A stretch of 13,288 nt of DNA from Bacteroidota bacterium (GTDB lineage Bacteria > Bacteroidota > Bacteroidia > Chitinophagales > Chitinophagaceae), in assembly GCA_023386395.1 (NCBI GenBank), contig JAEWJV010000623.1:1-13288 (forward strand), given 5' to 3'. The position numbers were made by a program, and so were the translations under genes. Below the pieces are notes generated by a model. It did not search any database. It saw only the letters and a program-made list of their open reading frames with translations, and was not told the origin of the DNA. This document shows positions 7,615 through 13,288 of the stretch, piece by piece; position 1 is the stretch's first letter; each line of letters begins with the position of its first letter.

Positions 7615-8112
7615 ATGAAAAACGCAGCTTTTTACATAGATCATTTGAACCTATTACCCCATCCCGAAGGTGGCTATTACAAAGAAACTTATAGAAGCAA
7701 AGGTTTAATTGAAGCAGGCGCCTTAAATGATTTTACAGACAGCCGGCATTTTTCAACAGCTATTTACTATTTGCTGGAACAAGGCGATTTTTCAGCCTTT
7801 CACCGTATAAAAAGCGATGAATGCTGGCATTATTATGCAGGCGATACTTTGCATATTCATGTTTTGCATAGCAACGGGCATTATGAATGCATCTCATTAG
7901 GCGCTGCCATTGACGAAGGCGAAACTTTTCAGTTTATTGTGCCTGCTTATGCCTGGTTTGCTGCTGAGTGTGCGGCAACAGCCAACTTTGTTCTAAGCGG
8001 CTGTACGGTTGCACCCGGGTTTGATTTTGCTGACTTTGAAATGGCGGATAAAACTGAATTATTACAGGCCTTCCCAAAACATGCAGGACTTATAAACAGG
8101 CTGTGCAGGTAA
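7615..8112 (+). CDS. Cupin superfamily protein, DUF985 family
   Basis: The 165-residue protein fits the compact DUF985 (Cupin_5) family along its whole length. Characteristic segments are LLPHPEGGYYKETYRS (13-28), STAIYYLLEQGDFSAFHRIKSDECWHYYAGD split over 47-77, FIVPAYAWFAAE (107-118) and SGCTVAPGFDFADFE (128-142). His63, Glu69 and His72 are plausible metal or ligand contacts of the cupin barrel. No signal peptide is present, so it should be cytoplasmic. Some family members have been linked to sugar or small-molecule chemistry, but no substrate can be assigned here. The ATG at 7615 directly precedes the conserved N-terminal helix. It stands alone, 138 bp after scpB, and converges on asnS; the 124-bp gap between them shows no good terminator. 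Confidence 0.9.
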   Translation: MKNAAFYIDHLNLLPHPEGGYYKETYRSKGLIEAGALNDFTDSRHFSTAIYYLLEQGDFSAFHRIKSDECWHYYAGDTLHIHVLHSNGHYECISLGAAIDEGETFQFIVPAYAWFAAECAATANFVLSGCTVAPGFDFADFEMADKTELLQAFPKHAGLINRLCR

Positions 8113-8236
8113 TTAATATGTCAACATAAAGGCGGTGTGTTTCGAATTTCGGGTTCATCAAAACACGTTCTTTGCTTCAATACTCTGGGCAGGTTTTTGA
8201 AAAGAAATTACCTTAACGAAGCCGCCAAAAATCTGT

Positions 8237-9673
8237 TTAAAACTCGCAGTTCTTTGGCGTTCTGGCAAAAGGAATAACGTCGCGAATATTTGTCATGCCG
8301 GTTACAAACTGCACCATGCGCTCAAAACCTAAACCAAAGCCTGCATGCGGCACAGAACCAAAGCGGCGTGTATCCAAATACCATTGCATTTCTTCAACCG
8401 GCACGTGCATGGCTTCCATTCTTTCTGTTAGCTTATCATAACGTTCTTCACGTTGCGAGCCGCCCACAATTTCACCAATGCCCGGCGCAAGAATATCCAT
8501 TGCGGCAACGGTCTTGCCATCATCATTCATGCGCATATAAAATGCTTTGATAGCGGCAGGATAGCCTGTAACGATAACCGGTTTTTTAAAATGTTTTTCT
8601 ACAAGGTAACGTTCATGTTCACTTTGCAAATCAATGCCCCAATTTACTTCGTATTGGAATTTCTTCTTTTTATAATGACTGCTGTTTAAAAGAATATCTA
8701 TTGCTTCTGTATAGGTTATTCTTTCAAACGCATTATTTAAAACAAATTCCAGTTTCTCAATCAGTCCAAGTTCACTGCGTTTATCCTGCGGCAGTTGCTT
8801 TTCCTCATCGGCCAGGCGCTGCGCAAGAAATTCCAGGTCATCACGGTTATTATCCATGGCATATTGAATAATATATTTGATGAATTCTTCCGCAAGGTTC
8901 ATGTTGTCTTCAATATCATAAAAAGCCATTTCCGGTTCTATCATCCAGAACTCCGCAAGATGCCTTGTTGTATTGGAATTTTCTGCACGGAACGTTGGCC
9001 CAAACGTATAAATATCACTGAACGCCATCGCCGCCAGCTCGCCTTCCAGCTGCCCGCTTACCGTAAGATTGGTGCTTTTGCCAAAAAAATCTTCTTTAAA
9101 ATTAATGCTGCCATCATCGTTACGCGGCGGGTTATCAAAAGGCAGCGTGGTTACGCGAAACATTTCGCCGGCGCCTTCTGCATCACTGGCTGTGATGACG
9201 GGTGTGTGCAGGTAAACAAAACCTTTATCATTAAAAAATTTATGAATAGCGAAGGCGAGTGAATGGCGAATGCGGAACACGGCGCCAAATGTATTGGTGC
9301 GAAAACGCAGGTGCGCAATCTCCCTTAAAAATTCAAGACTATGCTTCTTGGGCTGAAGCGGGTATTTTTCAGGATCGCTGTCGCCGAGTATTTCTATTGA
9401 TGCAGCTTTTAATTCAATCTTCTGACCTTTACCCGAACTTAGCACTACTTCCCCAATAACTTTTAAAGAGGCGCCGGTTGTAATGCGTTTCAGCGTTTCG
9501 TCATTCAATAAACCCAATGCAGCAACTACCTGTAAATTCTGGTTCGTGCTGCCATCGTTTAAAGCTATAAACTGGTTGTTGCGAAAGGTGCGCACCCAAC
9601 CCATTACTGTAATTTCCTGGCCTGCCGGTTCTGTTGCCAGCAATTCTTTAATTTTCGTTCTCTTGTTAAACAT
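8237..9673 (-). CDS. asnS: Asparaginyl-tRNA synthetase
   Basis: Class IIb aminoacyl-tRNA synthetase that activates asparagine with ATP and charges tRNA-Asn in the cytoplasm. The 478-residue protein has an N-terminal OB-fold anticodon-binding domain ([21 protein letters not shown], given here in part, about 21-41). The catalytic core follows: motif 1 region around 130-160 ([14 protein letters not shown], then [20 protein letters not shown]), motif 2 with [15 protein letters not shown] (228-242, Arg229), and motif 3 with [10 protein letters not shown] (447-456). The ending [17 protein letters not shown] is typical of AsnRS and argues against AspRS. The ATG at 9673 gives the normal [12 protein letters not shown] start. 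A perfect TAnnTTTG element lies 20-27 bp upstream on the same strand. It is transcribed alone and is the only translation gene here. Confidence 0.97.
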   Translation of the reverse strand: MFNKRTKIKELLATEPAGQEITVMGWVRTFRNNQFIALNDGSTNQNLQVVAALGLLNDETLKRITTGASLKVIGEVVLSSGKGQKIELKAASIEILGDSDPEKYPLQPKKHSLEFLREIAHLRFRTNTFGAVFRIRHSLAFAIHKFFNDKGFVYLHTPVITASDAEGAGEMFRVTTLPFDNPPRNDDGSINFKEDFFGKSTNLTVSGQLEGELAAMAFSDIYTFGPTFRAENSNTTRHLAEFWMIEPEMAFYDIEDNMNLAEEFIKYIIQYAMDNNRDDLEFLAQRLADEEKQLPQDKRSELGLIEKLEFVLNNAFERITYTEAIDILLNSSHYKKKKFQYEVNWGIDLQSEHERYLVEKHFKKPVIVTGYPAAIKAFYMRMNDDGKTVAAMDILAPGIGEIVGGSQREERYDKLTERMEAMHVPVEEMQWYLDTRRFGSVPHAGFGLGFERMVQFVTGMTNIRDVIPFARTPKNCEF

Positions 9674-9692
9674 ACGCTTTATAAAAGGAGCG

Positions 9693-9700
9693 CAAAGATA
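9693..9700 (-). promoter_or_regulatory. Candidate -7 promoter element for asnS
   Basis: On the minus strand this reads TATCTTTG, a full match to the Bacteroidota -7 consensus TAnnTTTG, followed by CGC. It would start transcription about 12-15 bases before the asnS ATG, giving a very short leader. No TTTG is visible at the expected -33 position. Confidence 0.55.
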
Positions 9701-9892
9701 AAGTTTAAGGGAAGATATAGGTTGATGAAGAATTAAGGCTTTACAATTTATTAGACTATGACTTCATGGTAATCATTTCCGGTGCAGGAAATAAACCTTT
9801 AAGCTATAAAAATTCCGGTGTGAGCATAAATGTGTTCCTTTACTTTTTTATTGGCTGTATATTAATATCTCTTCACCAAAAAACCTAATGAG

Positions 9893-10981
9893 ATGCTTAA
9901 AAAATTTACTGTTTATGCTGTATTGCTAGCAGGTTTATTTGCCGGCACATCTTTATCAGCCCAGGGTGTAATCACCACGCCACGTGTACCAAGCCCCGCA
10001 GCATTTGTGAAACAAACTATCGGCATATCTACCGTTACCGTTGATTATTCAAGGCCTTCGGTAAAAGGCAGGGATATATGGGGCGCACTTGTGCCTTATG
10101 GCTATAATGTGCAGGGATTTGGCGCAGGCAATGCGGCGCCATGGCGGGCAGGTGCCAATGAAAATACAGTGATTACATTTTCTGATGATGCGAAGGTGGA
10201 AGGACAGGCTGTTCCTGCCGGGGCCTATGGTTTATTCTTTGTTATTTATGAAGATAATTCCGGCGAAGTGATCTTGTCAAAAGACTCAAAATTCTGGGGC
10301 AGTTTCTGGTATGATTCGACACATGATTTGCTGCGCGCAAAAATTAAGCTGCGCAGTATACCGGAAACGGAAATGCTGACATACGATTTTATTAACAACA
10401 CCAAAACCTCGTCTGAACTTGTATTAAACTGGGAGAAAAAACAATTCCCGGTAAAGATTGAATTTGATGTTGACAAAATTGTAATGGATAATGCTGCCAA
10501 TGAATTAAAAAATTCTATCGGTTTTACCTGGCAGGGTTATAACAGTGCCGCCAACTATGCATTACAAAATAATGTGAACCTTGAACAGGCGCTGCAATGG
10601 GCCAACCAGGCGGTTGCTATGAACAGTAATTTTACCACCCTTAGCACAAAAGCGGGTTTATTAAAGCATGCTGGTAAAACGGAAGAAGCTGATAAAATAG
10701 TAGAAGCAGCAATACAGGTTTCTACAGAAAATGAACTGAACTTATATGCTTATCAAATAATGAACGAGGGACAGATTGACAAAGCCATTGAAATATTTAT
10801 CCTGAACACTAAAAAACACCCCGAAAGCCCTAATGTTTGGGATAGTTTGGGCGAGGCCTATTTTAATAAGGGCGATAAGAAAAATGCCGCAATTAGTTTT
10901 AAAAAATCGCTGAGCTTAAATCCGCCGGCCAATGTAAAAGCCAATTCAGAAAAATTTTTAAAGCAGATAGGCAACATGTGA
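9893..10981 (+). CDS. Exported DUF2911 protein with C-terminal TPR repeats
   Basis: Exported protein of unknown biochemical role. Residues 1-24 form a signal peptide ending in LSAQ. Residues about 27-192 match DUF2911: PRVPSPAAFVKQTIG, VDYSRPSVKGRDIWG (50-64), VPYGYNVQGFGAG, WRAGANENT (84-92), AGAYGLFFV and the FWGSFWYDS strand. Residues about 205-360 are helical, with tetratricopeptide-like units: ALQWANQAVAMNSNF, KHAGKTEEADKIVEAA, NEGQIDKAIEIF, and the best-preserved unit, SPNVWDSLGEAYFNKGDKKNA followed by FKKSLSLNP. TPR repeats normally bind other proteins, so it may be a periplasmic scaffold; that is inference. The ATG at 9893 is chosen because the signal peptide starts there. TACTTTTT at 9841-9848 is a near-match to a -7 element. 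The next gene, 117 bp on, encodes another exported protein but has its own candidate promoter. Confidence 0.9.
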   Translation: MLKKFTVYAVLLAGLFAGTSLSAQGVITTPRVPSPAAFVKQTIGISTVTVDYSRPSVKGRDIWGALVPYGYNVQGFGAGNAAPWRAGANENTVITFSDDAKVEGQAVPAGAYGLFFVIYEDNSGEVILSKDSKFWGSFWYDSTHDLLRAKIKLRSIPETEMLTYDFINNTKTSSELVLNWEKKQFPVKIEFDVDKIVMDNAANELKNSIGFTWQGYNSAANYALQNNVNLEQALQWANQAVAMNSNFTTLSTKAGLLKHAGKTEEADKIVEAAIQVSTENELNLYAYQIMNEGQIDKAIEIFILNTKKHPESPNVWDSLGEAYFNKGDKKNAAISFKKSLSLNPPANVKANSEKFLKQIGNM

Positions 10982-11050
10982 CCGCGCCAGCAAACCTCTT
11001 TAAAATTTGCATGTTTGAATAAACCATTATAAAACATTTCAGGTTGCTGC

Positions 11051-11080
11051 TTTGTATTAATACATTTTCAACTACATTTA
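11051..11080 (+). promoter_or_regulatory. Candidate -33/-7 promoter for the DUF1080 gene
   Basis: TTTG at 11051-11054 and TACATTTA at 11073-11080 are separated by 18 bases, close to the Bacteroidota arrangement of a -33 TTTG and a -7 TAnnTTTG; only the last base of the -7 box differs. Transcription would start about 12 bases before the ATG at 11099. Confidence 0.5.
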
Positions 11081-11098
11081 GCCACAATCTTCAGCTAT

Positions 11099-12055
11099 AT
11101 GAAAAATGTATTGGTAAAAAGTTACGGCGCATACTTGGTCATTCTTTTTTTAAGCGCGGTAATGGTTGGCAACGCTCAAACCGCAAATGATAATTCAGCT
11201 GCTATTATCGGCAGATGGGATGTTACCATTTATGACAATGGAAAAGAATACCCGTCGTGGCTCATGGTGCAGCGTTCAGGAACAAGCACATTGATTGGAG
11301 AATTTGTAGGCACCGGTGGCAGCGCAAGGCCAATATCAAAAGTAAATTTCAACAATAATACAATAAGCTTTGCCATTCCACCGCAATGGGAGCGTGGTTC
11401 AAACGATCTTTCTGTTGAAGCGAAATTGGATGCTGATACGCTTGCCGGCAAAATAACTATGCCGGATGCCAAAGCGATGAGCTTTGGTGCTGTGCGTGCA
11501 CCCGCTTTAACTGCAACAGCAGCACCTTCCTGGCAAAAGCCCATTACTTTATTTAATGGTAAAGATTTATCCGGATGGCATGCTATGGGAAGTACGAACC
11601 AATGGGTTGTGAATAATGGCGTATTGCAAAGCCCGCATTCAGGCGCGAACCTTGTAACCGATCAAACATTTAAAGATTTTAAACTGCATATTGAATTCCG
11701 TTATCCCGAAGGCAGTAACAGCGGCGTTTATTTGCGCGGCCGGTATGAAGTACAAATAGAAGCCAGCAATGGTAATGAGCCTTTTAAAAATGTATTCAGT
11801 GCTATTTATGGTTTTGTTGAGCCAACTGAAATTGCTGCCAAACAACCCGGCGAATGGCAGAGTTATGATATAACGCTGGTAGGAAGAATGGTAACCGTTG
11901 TAGCCAATGGGAAAACAGTTATCTGCAACCGTGAAATTCCGGGCATTACCGGCGGTGCACTTAACAGCCGCGAAGGCGAGCCGGGGCCAATCTTATTACA
12001 GGGTGATCACGGGCCAATTGAATACAGGAATATTGTAATTACACCGGCGAAATAA
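11099..12055 (+). CDS. Exported DUF1080 protein (3-keto-disaccharide hydrolase-like) with extra N-terminal beta domain
   Basis: The 318-residue exported protein has a signal peptide ending GNAQ (about 27). Residues about 148-316 match DUF1080, a laminin G-like beta-sandwich: ITLFNGKDLSGWHAMG (149-164), WVVNNGVLQS, FKDFKLHIEFRYPEGSNSGVY (split at about 200), RYEVQIEAS (215-223), GEWQSYDITLVGR (251-263), and the ending GDHGPIEYRNI (302-312). Some members hydrolyse 3-keto-glucosides made from glucosides by partner oxidoreductases, so a role in sugar breakdown in the periplasm or at the cell surface is likely but not proven here. Residues about 33-135 form a separate domain that I do not assign: GRWDVTIYDNGKEYPSWLMV, then GEFVGTGGSARPISKVNF and a GKITMPDA segment, resembling a small lipocalin-like barrel. 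No oxidoreductase partner is in the window. A strong hairpin follows at 12079. Confidence 0.9.
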   Translation: MKNVLVKSYGAYLVILFLSAVMVGNAQTANDNSAAIIGRWDVTIYDNGKEYPSWLMVQRSGTSTLIGEFVGTGGSARPISKVNFNNNTISFAIPPQWERGSNDLSVEAKLDADTLAGKITMPDAKAMSFGAVRAPALTATAAPSWQKPITLFNGKDLSGWHAMGSTNQWVVNNGVLQSPHSGANLVTDQTFKDFKLHIEFRYPEGSNSGVYLRGRYEVQIEASNGNEPFKNVFSAIYGFVEPTEIAAKQPGEWQSYDITLVGRMVTVVANGKTVICNREIPGITGGALNSREGEPGPILLQGDHGPIEYRNIVITPAK

Positions 12056-12078
12056 TTGTAAGAGCATAAATGACTTTG

Positions 12079-12113
12079 GCCACCAATGCATAGATAACCT
12101 GTGCATTGGTGGC
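12079..12113. terminator. Strong hairpin between convergent DUF1080 and CBS genes
   Basis: GCCACCAATGCA (12079-12090) pairs perfectly over 12 bp with TGCATTGGTGGC (12102-12113), leaving an 11-base loop. It lies 23 bases after the DUF1080 stop and 38 bases beyond the CBS-gene stop. An A-run then ATATTTT follows on +, but there is no immediate T-run on either strand, so termination may be weak or may act by RNA-end protection. Confidence 0.6.
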
Positions 12114-12151
12114 AGAAAAAATATTTTAGATCGGCGTTTTTAGATCGTTGC

Positions 12152-12601
12152 TTAGCTGCTGGATTTTAAGAATTCTATCTGGTGTGCTTCCAGTTCTTTT
12201 CTGCCCTGTTCATAATCGGCCATGGCTTCCCGCATAAGATCGTGGATGGTGATAATGCCAACAAATTTGCCTGCATCGAAAACAGGAATATATCTTGCTT
12301 TGGAGCTGTTCATTAGCAACATAAGCTTACTGGTAGAATCTTCAGGAGAAGCATTTACAAGATTGGCCGTCATTATGTCCTTTACTTTCGTTGTTGCGGA
12401 ATGCTTATTTTCAAGAATTACTTTATGCGTGTAATCCCGCTCTGAAAATATGCCTATGTATTTATTGTCTTCGTCGGTAACAATAAGATAGCTGATGTTT
12501 TTTGATTTTAACTGGCCAATTGCATTTAAAACATTTTCGCTTTGATCGATGTAATTAAACTGTGTGCCTTTTTGCTGTAAGATATCTTTAGCGGTGCGCA
12601 T
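12152..12601 (-). CDS. Small stand-alone CBS-pair protein
   Basis: The 149-residue cytoplasmic protein consists of little more than two CBS motifs, which together form a Bateman module that usually binds adenine nucleotides such as AMP or ATP. CBS1 covers about 5-60 (VLNAIGQLKSKNISYLIVTD, then YIGIFSERDYTHKV). CBS2 covers about 73-127 (VKDIMTANLVNASPEDST, then YIPVFDAGKFVGIITIHDLM). The GIFSERD and GIITIHD segments are the conserved strand-turn-helix ends where ligand phosphates normally bind. A charged helix of about 20 residues ends the protein. The ATG at 12601 is preferred over a TTG eight codons upstream because MRTAKDIL is the usual start and because a perfect -7 promoter box overlaps that upstream TTG. 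Partner and ligand are unknown; it is a single gene. Confidence 0.9.
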   Translation of the reverse strand: MRTAKDILQQKGTQFNYIDQSENVLNAIGQLKSKNISYLIVTDEDNKYIGIFSERDYTHKVILENKHSATTKVKDIMTANLVNASPEDSTSKLMLLMNSSKARYIPVFDAGKFVGIITIHDLMREAMADYEQGRKELEAHQIEFLKSSS

Positions 12602-12622
12602 GGTTATAAGTTTGCTTTGCTG

Positions 12623-12630
12623 CAAAGGTA
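12623..12630 (-). promoter_or_regulatory. Candidate -7 promoter element for the CBS gene
   Basis: The minus strand reads TACCTTTG, a full match to TAnnTTTG, followed by CAGC. It lies 22 bases from the ATG at 12601, implying a leader of roughly 15 bases, and it argues against starting translation at the TTG at 12625. Confidence 0.6.
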
Positions 12631-12634
12631 CTTG

Positions 12635-12653
12635 TACAGGTTTAATGCCTGTA
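12635..12653. promoter_or_regulatory. Palindrome abutting the CBS-gene promoter, possible operator
   Basis: TACAGGTTTAATGCCTGTA has 6-bp perfect inverted arms around a 7-base centre. It begins five bases upstream of the -7 box, covering the space up to the -33 position, where a repressor or activator dimer could bind. The role is inferred from position only. Confidence 0.35.
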
Positions 12654-12812
12654 TCATATTACTGTAAAACCTGGTAAAGCTTTTTGAATAATAATGTCAA
12701 TGCTGATAAACGATATACTGTACAAGGGAGTGACACAACCATGATGCCATGAAATACTATAGCTGATACAAAAAATACTACAGCGATTAATTATAAGGCC
12801 TTAAAAAATAAA

Positions 12813-13288
12813 TCACCGGAACTGAATTGCCTTAACCGGCCTGATGGTTTTTACCAGCCATGTTGGAATCAGCAATGCCAGAAAACAAACCAGCAATGTG
12901 GCTGCGCACACAGCAACTACCTGCCACCAGATGATATAAACAGGCGCTTCCGAAACATAATAAGCCGCTTCGTTCATTTTTATAAAACCGGTTTGCTGTT
13001 GTAAAATACAAATACCCAAACCAAATAAAAGGCCGATAAGGATACCACGTATTGCTATGATGCCTGCATGATAAAGAAATATTTTTTGTATCACCCAGTC
13101 GCGGCAACCAAGCGCTTTTAAAACGCCCGTCATTCTCGTGCGCTCAAGAATTAATATAAGCAAACAGGTTACAAGATTGATAATGGCAACAATGGACATA
13201 ACTGTAAAAATTACATTGCGGTTCACATACTGTATCTGCAGCCAGTCGAATATATTGGGATAGATTTCTTTAATGGTGCGGCTTATCC
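12813..13288 (-). CDS. FtsX/LolC/E-type ABC transporter permease, C-terminal part (5' end outside window)
   Basis: The open frame runs from the TGA at 12813-12815 to the right edge, so only about 158 C-terminal residues are present. Near the edge, IKEIYPNIFDWLQIQYVNR is followed by a hydrophobic helix (VIFTVMSIVAIINLVTCLLI) and by ERTRMTGVLKALGCRDW, the conserved cytoplasmic stretch of FtsX-like permeases. Two more transmembrane helices follow (GIIAIRGILIGLLFGLGICI, then VVAVCAATLLVCFLALLIP). The ending WLVKTIRPVKAIQFR is typical of this fold, as in LolC/LolE, where PxxAIRF-like tails are common. Such permeases work with an ATPase to move lipoproteins or act as mechanotransmitters; the exact substrate is not evident. 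A GTG at 13224-13226 should not be taken as the start because the frame continues upstream. Confidence 0.88.
   Translation of the reverse strand, partial: ISRTIKEIYPNIFDWLQIQYVNRNVIFTVMSIVAIINLVTCLLILILERTRMTGVLKALGCRDWVIQKIFLYHAGIIAIRGILIGLLFGLGICILQQQTGFIKMNEAAYYVSEAPVYIIWWQVVAVCAATLLVCFLALLIPTWLVKTIRPVKAIQFR

Noticed and set aside
8134..8175. Possible hairpin between the cupin gene and asnS (GTGTTT with AAACAC)
   Set aside because: Six pairs across a loop of more than 20 bases; too weak to call a terminator.
8795..9262. 155-codon plus-strand open frame
   Set aside because: Antisense to the catalytic domain of asnS, no family likeness.
12602..12625. Upstream TTG start for the CBS-pair protein
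   Set aside because: It overlaps a perfect -7 promoter box, so it would not be in the transcript; the ATG at 12601 gives the normal family start.
1..13288. Mobile element, phage or defence island
   Set aside because: No transposase, integrase, terminal repeats, tRNA or restriction/defence motifs were found; most genes are conserved housekeeping genes.

Overview
The window looks like a chromosomal segment from a Bacteroidota bacterium, probably of the Chitinophagaceae or a close relative. The evidence is an end-of-gene domain resembling the type IX secretion (T9SS) sorting signal, a long SecA with extra insertions, DUF2911 and DUF1080 (3-keto-disaccharide hydrolase-like) exported proteins, and start-proximal TAnnTTTG elements (the Bacteroidota -7 promoter motif) in place of E. 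coli-type promoters. No ribosomal RNA, tRNA, CRISPR array, transposase or phage gene is visible. The placement is inference from gene content, not from a marker-gene search.

Layout from left to right. Bases 1-453 hold the 3' end of a secreted CBM6-type carbohydrate-binding protein whose T9SS sorting domain is broken by apparent frameshifts. Bases 527-634 carry a degenerate 21-bp tandem repeat just upstream of a lipoprotein N-acetylmuramoyl-L-alanine amidase of the AmpD/AmiD type (696-1490, +). A shared hairpin terminator at 1582-1605 separates it from the convergent secA (1626-4946, -). A small exported protein of unknown function (5195-5656, +) follows, then atpG (ATP synthase gamma), scpB (condensin partner) and a DUF985 cupin, all on +. 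asnS (8237-9673) runs on - and converges with the cupin gene. After a divergent intergenic region come two exported proteins on +: a DUF2911-TPR protein (9893-10981) and a two-domain DUF1080 protein (11099-12055). A strong hairpin at 12079-12113 separates these from a small CBS-pair protein (12152-12601, -). The window ends inside an FtsX/LolC/E-type permease gene (12813 to the edge, -).

Most of this is housekeeping: protein export (SecA), energy conservation (AtpG), chromosome segregation (ScpB), translation (AsnS) and wall recycling (amidase). Apart from a possible atpG-scpB pair the genes look like independent transcription units. I see no multi-gene defence, mobile or biosynthetic system. 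The least explained signals are non-coding or small: the 21-bp periodic repeat before the amidase, an 8-bp periodic repeat directly before scpB, a palindrome abutting the CBS-gene promoter, and the multiply shifted reading frame of the T9SS domain.
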